A stretch of 64,000 bases of DNA from Streptomyces flavofungini (GTDB taxonomy: Bacteria > Actinomycetota > Actinomycetes > Streptomycetales > Streptomycetaceae): contig NZ_BMVR01000004.1 of the NCBI RefSeq assembly GCF_014650815.1, positions 496,001-560,000 of the forward strand, written 5' to 3'. Every line of letters starts with the position of its first letter. The first letter of the stretch is position 1. Of this stretch, positions 17,557-24,907 are shown piece after piece. The notes below the pieces were generated by a model. The model ran no database searches. It was not told the DNA's origin and was given only the letters and a program-made list of their open reading frames with translations. The position numbers and the translations under genes are program-made.

Positions 17557-17699
17557 GACACGTCACACGGGCGCGGCCGGGCCTGAGGCCGGTGCCGGTG
17601 AGTCCGGCAGGCGACGGCCGCCGCCACGGCGAGCAGGACGAGTCCCGCGACCAGCGCTCTGGCGCGGGACGGGGGGGGGAGGCGTCGGATCGTGACCAC
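17553..17699 (-). CDS. Possible 48-residue single-span membrane protein
   Basis: A short frame with GTG start, GGAG ribosome-binding site 5 nt upstream, and one hydrophobic segment (ALVAGLVLLAVAAAVAC) followed by a basic, His/Arg-rich tail (RTHRHRPQARPRP). It starts 28 bp after the agmatine deiminase stop on the same strand and ends with TAA, overlapping the convergent methyltransferase stop. A run of nine C (minus strand, 17671-17679) encodes the Pro-rich start and would be prone to slippage. No homologue is recalled; it could be chance. Confidence 0.35.
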   Translation of the reverse strand: MVTIRRLPPPSRARALVAGLVLLAVAAAVACRTHRHRPQARPRPCDVS

Positions 17700-17726
17700 C
17701 ACCGCTCCGAGGGGTGGGACGGATGG

Positions 17727-18911
17727 TCAGTCGACCGGCTTGCCGGGCTGGTCGTGCGTGGAGCAGTGGATGCCGCCGCCGCCGGAGGCGATGGTGTCGA
17801 TCTCGACCTGCACGATGTCGCGCTGGGGGAAGTGCTCCTGCAGGATGCCCTTGGCGCGCTTGTCGGCCTTGCGGTCGCCGAACCTCGGCATGAACATGGA
17901 GTCGTTGGCGACGTAGAAGTTGGCGTACGTCGACACGAATTCGTCGCCCTCGCCGGTGATCCGGTCCAGGTCGGGCTGCGGCAGGTCGATGACCTCGAAG
18001 CGGCGGCCCTTGGCGTCCGTGGCCTCGCTCAGGACGGACTTGGCCTGGTCGGCGGCGCGTGACCAGGAGTCGGCGGGCATGCCGGGGAAGGCCCGGTCCA
18101 GGAGCACCACACCGGGCGCGGTGAACCGGACGAGGCTGTCCACGTGCGCGTCGGTGATGTCCTCCCCGCGCACGCCCTTGAGCCAGACCACCTTTTCGAC
18201 GCCCAGGGTCTCCTTGAGCTCATCCTCGATCCGGTCGCGGCTCTTGCCCCGGTTGCGGTTGTCGTTGACGATCGAGCTCTCCGTGATCAGGAGCGTGCCC
18301 TCGCCGTCGGTCTCGAAGGAGCCGCCTTCGGCGACCAGGGGCGCCTTCTCGCGGGGGATGTCGTACTCGGACAGCAGGGCGCGGCCCACCCGGGCGTCGT
18401 TGGTGTGCTCCTGCTTGTCGCCCCACCCGTTGAAGTTGAAGTCGACGCCGACGACCTCGCCGTCGTCCTCCACGAACACGGGTACCGTGTCGCGCGCCCA
18501 CAGGTCGTCGACGGCCAGGGGGATGACCTCGACGTCGCGCCCGCACGCCCGCTGCGCGGCCTTCTGCTGGTCGGGCCTGGCCATCATCACTACGTACTCG
18601 TACTCCGCGATGGCGCGCGCGATGCGGGCGATGTCCTCCCGTACGTACGGCAGGTCCTCCTCCCACACCGACTCCAGGGCGGGCCACGACATGAAGGTGC
18701 GCGCGTGGCTCTCCCATTCGGCGCCGAGCCGGAGCCCCTCGGCGGAGGTCTTCTCACCCCCGGTGCCCGCGGCCTTCGTCACGCCGGAGCCGCCGGGCCC
18801 GCACGCGGCGGAGCCCAGGACGACGGCGCCGATCCCGGCGAGCCCGCGCAGGGCGGAGCGGCGGGAGGGGCGCATCGAGGCCATCGGGGAGAAGGGGGTG
18901 AGGGGGGACAC
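17727..18911 (-). CDS. Tat-exported agmatine/peptidyl-arginine deiminase
   Basis: The 394-residue protein is an agmatine deiminase (AguA) family member that hydrolyses agmatine to N-carbamoylputrescine and ammonia. Motifs include WARDTVPVFV, EGGSFETDGEGTLL, DAHVDSLVRF and GGGGIHC with the catalytic Cys near the C terminus. The N terminus carries a twin-arginine signal (RRSALRGLAGIGAVVLGSAACG) with a lipobox-like SAAC, so a Tat-exported, possibly lipidated enzyme is predicted. The GTG start at 18911 has GGAG at 6-nt spacing; ATG at 18884 or 18875 are alternatives. A TetR-type palindrome lies 171 bp upstream, shared in sequence with the site upstream of the urease relic. Confidence 0.9.
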   Translation of the reverse strand: MSPLTPFSPMASMRPSRRSALRGLAGIGAVVLGSAACGPGGSGVTKAAGTGGEKTSAEGLRLGAEWESHARTFMSWPALESVWEEDLPYVREDIARIARAIAEYEYVVMMARPDQQKAAQRACGRDVEVIPLAVDDLWARDTVPVFVEDDGEVVGVDFNFNGWGDKQEHTNDARVGRALLSEYDIPREKAPLVAEGGSFETDGEGTLLITESSIVNDNRNRGKSRDRIEDELKETLGVEKVVWLKGVRGEDITDAHVDSLVRFTAPGVVLLDRAFPGMPADSWSRAADQAKSVLSEATDAKGRRFEVIDLPQPDLDRITGEGDEFVSTYANFYVANDSMFMPRFGDRKADKRAKGILQEHFPQRDIVQVEIDTIASGGGGIHCSTHDQPGKPVD

Positions 18912-19081
18912 GGTGAACTCCGATCATCGTGATGGTCACAAGCTAGCCGTCGACCTGGTGGGGCGCTCGATGAGCGTGGCGTGGACGGCGGGTGCTGTAC
19001 CGGGGGCGGCCGGATGGCGCGCTGCGCCAGGGGTGCGGCCGGGCGGCCACTTCGCGGTGGCCGTGCCGCCACTCTGACACG

Positions 19082-19097
19082 GACTGAAAATTCAGTC
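19082..19097. promoter_or_regulatory. Operator-like palindrome A (agmatine deiminase side)
   Basis: GACTGAAAATTCAGTC has perfect 7-bp arms around AA. It is upstream of agmatine deiminase and overlaps the last codons and stop of the truncated TetR copy. A copy differing by one base lies at 20375-20390. Confidence 0.65.
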
Positions 19098-19495
19098 AAA
19101 GAGGGGTGTGGTGTGTCTGGCGTCGGCGGTACGTCCGGCTTCGGCGGCGCGGCCCCAGGCCGTGCTGTTCTCGGGGACCTCGGGCAGGTCCTGGAACTCC
19201 AGCAGGAGGGCGTGCTCCAGTGCCCGCAGGGGGTCACGGGGGAGGTGCTCGGCCCCGGCGTCTCCCGCGTCTCCCGCGTCTCCGTCGCTTCCGGCGGTGT
19301 AGTGCTCGGCGCAGTTGCTGATGAACTCCAGGGTCTGGCGCAGGATGCCCGCGCGGTCCTTGAAGTGGTAGGAGACGAGCGCCGTGGAGACGCCCGCCTC
19401 GGCGGCGAGTTCCGTCACGCGCAGCCCCGGACCCCGCGGCGGGTGATGACCCTGGCCGCCCCTCTCAGGATGACCGTCCCGCGGTCCGCCCCCAC
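19092..19495 (-). pseudogene. Truncated, frameshifted TetR regulator
   Basis: Reading from the GTG at 19495 gives MGADRGTVILRGAARVITRR then GVRG, the first helices of a TetR HTH. One base is then missing, and the next frame continues LRVTELAAEAGVSTALVSYH, FKDRAGILRQTLEFISN and FQDLPEVPENSTAWG, after which similarity ends and a stop occurs inside palindrome A. The protein is closely similar to the intact, divergent TetR at 19581 (VEELAAEAGVSTGLIYYHFK, DRTGILRHTLEFISN). So this is a paralogous regulator broken by a 1-bp deletion and loss of its C-terminal half. A 9-bp unit (encoding GDAGDAGDAG) is expanded in the middle. Confidence 0.75.
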
Positions 19496-19580
19496 CGCGC
19501 CCCCACCGGCCCTTCGGAGCCCTTCCGTGCTGCTCGGCCGAGATCACCGGGCCCCTGACGGCCCGGTAGGGTTCGGATCC

Positions 19581-20162
19581 ATGGCGCCTCGCACTACCCA
19601 GATCCTCGAAGCGGCCGCACGGCTGATCGCCCGTCGCGGTGTCCGCGGCCTGCGCGTCGAAGAACTCGCCGCCGAGGCCGGCGTCTCCACCGGGCTGATC
19701 TACTACCACTTCAAGGACCGCACCGGGATCCTGCGCCACACCCTCGAGTTCATCAGCAACCGCGCCGAGCGCTACACCACCGGCCGCGACCCCGAGGCCG
19801 AACCCCTCGCGCCCCGCGAGGAGCTGGAGGAGACCCTCCTCCAGGAGCTCCAGGACACCCCCGAGGTCAGGGAGAACAGCTCCGCCTGGGGCGAGTTGCG
19901 GGCCAGCGCCGTCTTCGACCCGGTGCTTCGGGAGGACCTCGCCCGGGCGACCCTGGTGTGGGTGCAGGAGGTGGCCGCCCTCCTCGGCCAGGTGCAGCCG
20001 ATGACCCCGGCGCCCGCCCTGGCCGCCGCCGGTGAGCGACTCACGGCGCTCCTCGAAGGGCTCAGCATGCGCTGGCTCAGCGGCGGGACGCAGCTCGACC
20101 ACGCGCGGGACCTGCTGCGCGGGGCCATCGACGCGGAGCTGGCGCTGCTGCGGCGGACGTAG
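19581..20162 (+). CDS. TetR-family regulator, probable owner of the GACTGAA sites
   Basis: The 193-residue protein starts MAPRTTQILEAAARLIARRG and has a TetR HTH at about residues 22-45 (GLRVEELAAEAGVSTGLIYY). The C-terminal domain is acidic and helical with LSMRWLSGGTQLDHARDLL. TAGGGT lies 8 nt upstream of the ATG, so the mRNA may be leaderless. It is divergent from a broken paralogue and flanked by two nearly identical 16-bp palindromes, one on the agmatine deiminase side and one before a urease relic. I infer that it controls polyamine/urea nitrogen release genes. Confidence 0.88.
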   Translation: MAPRTTQILEAAARLIARRGVRGLRVEELAAEAGVSTGLIYYHFKDRTGILRHTLEFISNRAERYTTGRDPEAEPLAPREELEETLLQELQDTPEVRENSSAWGELRASAVFDPVLREDLARATLVWVQEVAALLGQVQPMTPAPALAAAGERLTALLEGLSMRWLSGGTQLDHARDLLRGAIDAELALLRRT

Positions 20163-20374
20163 CGCCCGCGCGGGCCCCCTGCCCGCCGCCTGTTTCTTCC
20201 GGCCCGCCCTCGCCTTCCGCTGCTCGCGGCTGGCCGCTTACGGTTCCTCGCTGCTCGCTGTCTGCCGCCCGCTGATCCCGCCCGGCCTGCGCATCCCTGC
20301 CTTCACCCCTCTCCCCGCTGACGGCCGACGGCCGGGCGGCTCCCTGCTCACTCTCAGACGCACTCCAAACTCTC

Positions 20375-20390
20375 GACTGAAAATACAGTC
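20375..20390. promoter_or_regulatory. Operator-like palindrome B (urease side)
   Basis: GACTGAAAATACAGTC differs from palindrome A by one base and lies 105 bp upstream of the urease gamma relic, after the intact TetR gene. Confidence 0.6.
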
Positions 20391-20495
20391 AGTGCCCCCG
20401 CGGCGTCACTCCCGCCGACGGCGCAGGCCCCGCCCGCCGTCGAGCACCGAGGCCCTGCGAACTTCTGCGAACTTCCCGGAGCGAGGGATGGACCC

Positions 20496-20561
20496 ATGCC
20501 GCTGACTCCCACCGAACGTCACCGGCTGCTGCGACTGAACGTCGCCCCGGAGCGGGGGTGA
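20496..20561 (+). pseudogene. ureA: Relic of urease gamma subunit
   Basis: The 21-codon frame reads MPLTPTERHRLLRLNVAPER then G and stop. Urease gamma subunits start M(R/P)LTPTERDRLL and have the segment GLRLNVPEAT some 25 codons later; here the two are fused directly, as expected from an internal deletion, after which the frame is lost. A GAGCGAGGG sequence precedes the ATG. In other Streptomyces, from memory, a urease operon lies next to a TetR gene and an agmatine deiminase gene. No beta or alpha subunit sequence follows. Confidence 0.6.
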
Positions 20562-20603
20562 CCGAGCGGCAGCCTTGGCGGAGAGGTCTAGGCCGGGGCG
20601 ATC

Positions 20604-20629
20604 CACACGGCGTAGCGTGACGCCGTGTG
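20604..20629. promoter_or_regulatory. 26-bp inverted repeat upstream of the peptidase operon
   Basis: CACACGGCGT (20604-20613) and ACGCCGTGTG (20620-20629) are perfect 10-bp arms around AGCGTG. A -10-like TAGCGT (20613-20618) sits in the centre, about 120 bp upstream of the M55 peptidase start. It could be an operator over the operon promoter, or a hairpin. Confidence 0.45.
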
Positions 20630-20738
20630 AAGATCTTTACCTCGGACCGGCGGTGCCCGTGGGCCGGGTGAGCGGTGCTGATGCCGCTCCCCGCGCCCAC
20701 GCCCCCCTCGCACCGTCCCGCACCCAAGGCTGGAGCTC

Positions 20739-21572
20739 ATGAAAATCCTCATCAGCGCCGACATGGAGGGCGCCACCGGCGTCACCTGGCCCGCCGACGT
20801 GCTGCCGGGCACGCCCCAGTGGGAGCGGTGCCGGTCGATGTTCACCTCGGACGTGAACGCCGCCGTGCTCGGGTTCTTCGACGGCGGCGCCGACGAGGTG
20901 CTCATCAATGAGGCGCACTGGACCATGCGCAATCTGCTCCTCGAACAGCTCGACGAGCGGGCCGAGATGCTCACCGGCAGGCACAAGTCCCTCTCCATGA
21001 TCGAAGGCGTCCAGCACGGCGACGTCGACGGCATCGCCTTCGTCGGCTACCACGCGGGCGCCGGCATGGAGGGCGTCCTCGCGCACACCTACCTCGCCAA
21101 CCAGATCACCGGCGTGTGGGTCGACGGCGTCCGCGCCAGCGAGGGCCTGCTGAACTCGCACGTCGTCGCGGAGTACGGCGTCCCGGTGGTCCTCGTCACC
21201 GGCGACGACCTGGCCTGCGAGGACGCCCTCGGCTACGCGCCGGGCGCGCTGAAGGTCGCCGTCAAGGACCATGTGTCGCGGTACGCGGCGGTGTGCCGTA
21301 CCCCCGCGCGCACCGCGGCCGACATCAGGGCCGCCGCCAAGGAAGCGGCGGCCCTCGCCGTGCGGCACGAGCCGGTGGCGGGCGGCCCGCACACCGTGGA
21401 GGTCGAGTTCGACGCGGAACACCTGTCGATGGCCGCGACGGTCGTTCCGGGCGTGCGGCGCGTCGCGGAACGGAAAATCGCCTACACGAGCGACACCATG
21501 TACGAAGGCATCCGCACGTTCAAGGCGGTCACCACGATCGCCTCCGCCGCTGTTGAGGAGCAGTATGGCTGA
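20739..21572 (+). CDS. M55 D-aminopeptidase, DppA-like
   Basis: The 277-residue protein matches the zinc D-aminopeptidase family of Bacillus DppA, which cleaves N-terminal D-amino acids from short peptides such as those from cell-wall turnover. Metal ligands can be placed: Asp8 and Glu10 in ISADMEGATG, His60 in NEAHWTMRN, His105 in GYHAGAG and Glu135 in RASEGLLN; His116 in LAHTYL is the likely general base. DppA forms a self-compartmentalising decamer. It is the first of four peptidase genes with overlapping or nearly overlapping junctions; its TGA overlaps the next ATG by 8 bp. GGAG precedes the ATG. Confidence 0.92.
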   Translation: MKILISADMEGATGVTWPADVLPGTPQWERCRSMFTSDVNAAVLGFFDGGADEVLINEAHWTMRNLLLEQLDERAEMLTGRHKSLSMIEGVQHGDVDGIAFVGYHAGAGMEGVLAHTYLANQITGVWVDGVRASEGLLNSHVVAEYGVPVVLVTGDDLACEDALGYAPGALKVAVKDHVSRYAAVCRTPARTAADIRAAAKEAAALAVRHEPVAGGPHTVEVEFDAEHLSMAATVVPGVRRVAERKIAYTSDTMYEGIRTFKAVTTIASAAVEEQYG

Positions 21573-22890
21573 CCAGGTCGACCCTCAAGCACTGGACGAG
21601 GTCGTCCGGTTCACCTCAGACCTCATCCGCATCGACACCACCAACCGGGGTGACGGCGAGTGCCGCGAGCGCCCCGCGGCCGAGTACGCCGCCGAGCAGC
21701 TCGCCGGGGCGGGCGTCGAGCCCACGCTCCTGGAGCGCACACCGGGCCGTACGAACGTCGTCGCCCGCGTCGAGGGCACCGACCCCGCCGCCGACGCGCT
21801 CCTCGTCCACGGCCACCTGGACGTCGTACCGGCCGAGGCCGGGGACTGGCGCGTGCACCCCTTTTCCGGCGAGATCCTCGACGGTGTCGTGTGGGGGCGC
21901 GGTGCCATCGACATGAAGAACATGGACGCGATGATCCTCGCGGCCGTGCGCAGCTGGGCGCGGACGGGTGTGCGGCCGCGCCGGGACATCGTGATCGCGT
22001 TCACCGCCGACGAGGAGGCCAGCGCCCTCGACGGCTCCGGGTTCCTCGCCGACCGGCACGCGGACCTGTTCGCGGGCTGCACGGAGGGCATCAGCGAGTC
22101 GGGGGCGTTCACGTTCCACGACGGCCGGGGCAACCAGCTCTACCCGATCGCGGCGGGCGAGCGCGGCACCGGCTGGCTCAAGCTCACCGCGCGCGGCAAG
22201 GCCGGCCACGGCTCCAAGGTCAACCGCGACAACGCCGTCTCCAGGCTCGCCGCGGCCGTCACCCGCATCGGGGAGCACCGCTGGCCGGTGCGGCTCACCC
22301 CGACGGTGCGGGCCGCCCTCGTCGAACTCGCCGCGCTGTACGGCCTGGAGGCCGACCCGGACGCGCCCGGCTTCGACGTCGACGCCTTCATGGAGAAGCT
22401 CGGCCCCACCGCCGCCCTCGTCGAGCCCACCGTCCGCAACAGCGCCAACCCGACCATGCTCCAGTCCGGGTACAAGGTCAATGTGATCCCCGGCGAGGCC
22501 ACGGCCTACGTGGACGGCCGATTTGTGCCCGGCGGCGAGGAAGAGTTCCGCGCCACCCTTGACCAGATCACCGGACCGGACGTCGACTGGGAGTTCCACC
22601 ACCGGGAGGTGGCGCTGCAGGCGCCGGTGGACACACCCACGTACGCCAGGATGCGGGCGGCGGTCGAGGAGTTCGCACCGGAGGGCCATGTCCTTCCGTA
22701 CTGCATGTCGGGAGGCACGGACGCCAAGCAGTTCTCGCGGCTCGGCATCCGCGGCTACGGCTTCTCGCCGCTGCGGACGCCGGAGGGCTTCGACTACCAG
22801 GCCCTCTTCCACGGCGTGGACGAGCGGGTGCCGGTCGAGGCGCTGCACTTCGGCACCCGGGTGCTCGACCGCTTCCTGCGCACGGCCTGA
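21565..22890 (+). CDS. M20-family metallopeptidase
   Basis: The 441-residue protein has the M20 zinc-site motifs HGHLDVVP (about 75-82), the bridging Asp in WGRGAIDMK and the catalytic Glu pair in FTADEEASA, plus a dimerisation/lid domain (about 195-330) with GKAGHGSKVN. It resembles the ArgE/DapE/CPG2 branch, which hydrolyses dipeptides or N-acyl amino acids. It overlaps the M55 gene by 8 bp and is followed 25 bp later by the S9 peptidase, so all are probably translated from one mRNA. The substrate is unknown; the neighbours suggest small peptides. Confidence 0.92.
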   Translation: MADQVDPQALDEVVRFTSDLIRIDTTNRGDGECRERPAAEYAAEQLAGAGVEPTLLERTPGRTNVVARVEGTDPAADALLVHGHLDVVPAEAGDWRVHPFSGEILDGVVWGRGAIDMKNMDAMILAAVRSWARTGVRPRRDIVIAFTADEEASALDGSGFLADRHADLFAGCTEGISESGAFTFHDGRGNQLYPIAAGERGTGWLKLTARGKAGHGSKVNRDNAVSRLAAAVTRIGEHRWPVRLTPTVRAALVELAALYGLEADPDAPGFDVDAFMEKLGPTAALVEPTVRNSANPTMLQSGYKVNVIPGEATAYVDGRFVPGGEEEFRATLDQITGPDVDWEFHHREVALQAPVDTPTYARMRAAVEEFAPEGHVLPYCMSGGTDAKQFSRLGIRGYGFSPLRTPEGFDYQALFHGVDERVPVEALHFGTRVLDRFLRTA

Positions 22891-22915
22891 CCGACCCTTG
22901 GGGGAGATGAACGAC

Positions 22916-24907
22916 ATGGCGAAGACCAAGCCGTACGGCTCGTGGCTGTCCCCGATCGACGCCGCGCTCGCCGCGGCCCACGACGGCCACCCCGCGTTCG
23001 TCGGCTTCGTGGGGGACGAAGCCTGGTGGACGGAGCCACGGCCCGTCGAGGGCGGGCGGCGCGCCCTGGTGCGGCGCCGCCCCGACGGGGCCGAGGAACC
23101 GGTGCTGCCCGCGCCGTGGAACGTCCGCAGCCGCGTCATCGAGTACGGCGGCCTGCCCTGGGCCGCCGTCGCCCGGCCCGGCGACCCGCGCGGACCGCTC
23201 CTGGTGTTCGCCCACTTCACCGACCAGCGCCTGTACGCCTACGAGCCCGACGTCCCCGAGGCCGAACCCAGACCCCTGACCCCGCTGTCCGGCGTCGGCG
23301 GCGGGCTGCGCCTCGCCGACCCGCAGATCCGCCTCGACCGCGGCGAGGTGTGGTGCGTCCTGGAGGAGTTCACCGGCGAGGAGCCCACCGACGTGCGGCG
23401 CGTCCTGGTCGCCGTGCCGCTGGACGGCTCGGCCGCCGAGAACCGGACGGCCGTGCGGGAACTGTCCGACGGGCGGCACCGCTTCGTCACCGGGCCGCGG
23501 CTCGCACCGGACGGCACGAAGGTCGCCTGGCTGGCCTGGGACCACCCGCGGATGCCGTGGGACGGCACGGAACTGCTCGTCGCCGACGTCGGCGCGGACG
23601 GCACCTTCGACGGCGCCCGGGTCCTCGCGGGCGGCCCCGGCGAGTCGATCGCGCAGGTGGACTGGGCGCGGGACGGGCGGCTCCTGTACGTCAGCGACCG
23701 CTCCGGCTGGTGGAACCTGTACCGGGCGGCGCCCGACGGCACGGCGACGGCGCTCTGTCCGCGCGAGGAGGAGTTCGGCGGGCCCCTGTGGCAGCTCGGC
23801 CTCAACTGGTTCGCGCCCCTGGACAGCGGCCTCATCGCCGTCGTGCACGGCACCGGCGCCAGCGCGCTCGGCATCCTCGACCCGGAGACCGGCGAGGTCG
23901 TCGACGCGGCCGGCCCCTGGACGGAGTGGTCCGCCTCGCTCGCCGTGCACGGCACCCGCGTCGCGGGCATCGCCGCCAGCCCCCGCAGCGCCTACGAGGT
24001 CGTCGAGCTGGACACCCGCACCGGCCGGGCCCGCGTCATCGGCGCCGCGCACGACGACCCGGTCGACCCCACGTACTACCCCGAACCCCAGATCCGCACC
24101 TTCCTCGGCCCCGCCGGACGCGAGATCCACGCCCACATCTACCCGCCGCACCACCCCGGCCACGTCGCCCCCGGCGACGAACTGCCGCCCTACGTGGTGT
24201 GGGCGCACGGCGGCCCCACCACCCGCGCCCCCCTCGTCCTGGACCTCGCCATCGCCTACTTCACATCCCGGGGCATAGGCGTCGCCGAGGTCAACTACAG
24301 CGGCTCCACGGGGTACGGCCGCGCCTACCGCAACCGGCTGCGCGGGCAGTGGGGCATCGCCGACGTCGACGACTGCGCGGCCGTGGCCCTCGCGCTCGCC
24401 GACGAGGGCACCGCCGACCGCGCGCGGCTCGCGATCCGGGGCGGCAGCGCGGGCGGCTGGACCACGGCGGCCTCCCTCACCACGACCGACGTGTACGCCT
24501 GCGGCACCATCATCTACCCCGTCCTCGACCTCACCTCCTGGCAGGGCGGCGACACCCACGACTTCGAGTCGCGCTACCTGGACACCCTCGTCGGCCCCTA
24601 CGCCGACGTGCCGGGCCGCTACGAGGAACGCTCGCCCGCCCGCCACGCCGACCGCATCACCGCCCCGTTCCTGCTGCTCCAGGGCCTCGACGACGTGATC
24701 TGCCCGCCCGCGCAGTGCGAACTCCTCCTGGAGCGGATGGAGCGGCGCGGGGTGCCGCACGCCTACATCGCCTTCGAGGGCGAGGGACACGGGTTCCGGC
24801 GCGCGGACACCATGATCAGGGCCCTGGAGGCCGAACTCTCCCTGTACGCCCAGGTGTTCCGCCTCGACCCGGCGGGTGGCACGCCGACGCTGGAGCTGGT
24901 CAAGTGA
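22916..24907 (+). CDS. S9-family prolyl oligopeptidase-like serine peptidase
   Basis: The 663-residue protein has an N-terminal beta-propeller (to about 400) and a C-terminal alpha/beta-hydrolase domain with Ser511 in GGSAGGW, Asp592/593 in GLDDVICPP and His625 in GEGHGF. The S9C-type oxyanion region VVWAHGGPTTRAP is present. No signal peptide, so it acts in the cytoplasm on short peptides. The second ATG (MAKTKPYGSW) is preferred because GGGGGAG lies 8-9 nt upstream of it and directly touches the earlier ATG at 22907. It ends in a GTGA overlap with the LD-carboxypeptidase gene. Confidence 0.92.
   Translation: MAKTKPYGSWLSPIDAALAAAHDGHPAFVGFVGDEAWWTEPRPVEGGRRALVRRRPDGAEEPVLPAPWNVRSRVIEYGGLPWAAVARPGDPRGPLLVFAHFTDQRLYAYEPDVPEAEPRPLTPLSGVGGGLRLADPQIRLDRGEVWCVLEEFTGEEPTDVRRVLVAVPLDGSAAENRTAVRELSDGRHRFVTGPRLAPDGTKVAWLAWDHPRMPWDGTELLVADVGADGTFDGARVLAGGPGESIAQVDWARDGRLLYVSDRSGWWNLYRAAPDGTATALCPREEEFGGPLWQLGLNWFAPLDSGLIAVVHGTGASALGILDPETGEVVDAAGPWTEWSASLAVHGTRVAGIAASPRSAYEVVELDTRTGRARVIGAAHDDPVDPTYYPEPQIRTFLGPAGREIHAHIYPPHHPGHVAPGDELPPYVVWAHGGPTTRAPLVLDLAIAYFTSRGIGVAEVNYSGSTGYGRAYRNRLRGQWGIADVDDCAAVALALADEGTADRARLAIRGGSAGGWTTAASLTTTDVYACGTIIYPVLDLTSWQGGDTHDFESRYLDTLVGPYADVPGRYEERSPARHADRITAPFLLLQGLDDVICPPAQCELLLERMERRGVPHAYIAFEGEGHGFRRADTMIRALEAELSLYAQVFRLDPAGGTPTLELVK

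Larger units (their letters stand above)
20163..20738. other. 576-bp region with operator, urease relic and inverted repeat
   Basis: After the TetR stop this gap contains CT-rich DNA of degraded appearance (20163-20360), palindrome B, the urease gamma relic, and a 26-bp inverted repeat before the peptidase operon. No other gene is visible. It looks like the footprint of a deletion that removed a urease operon. Confidence 0.6.
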
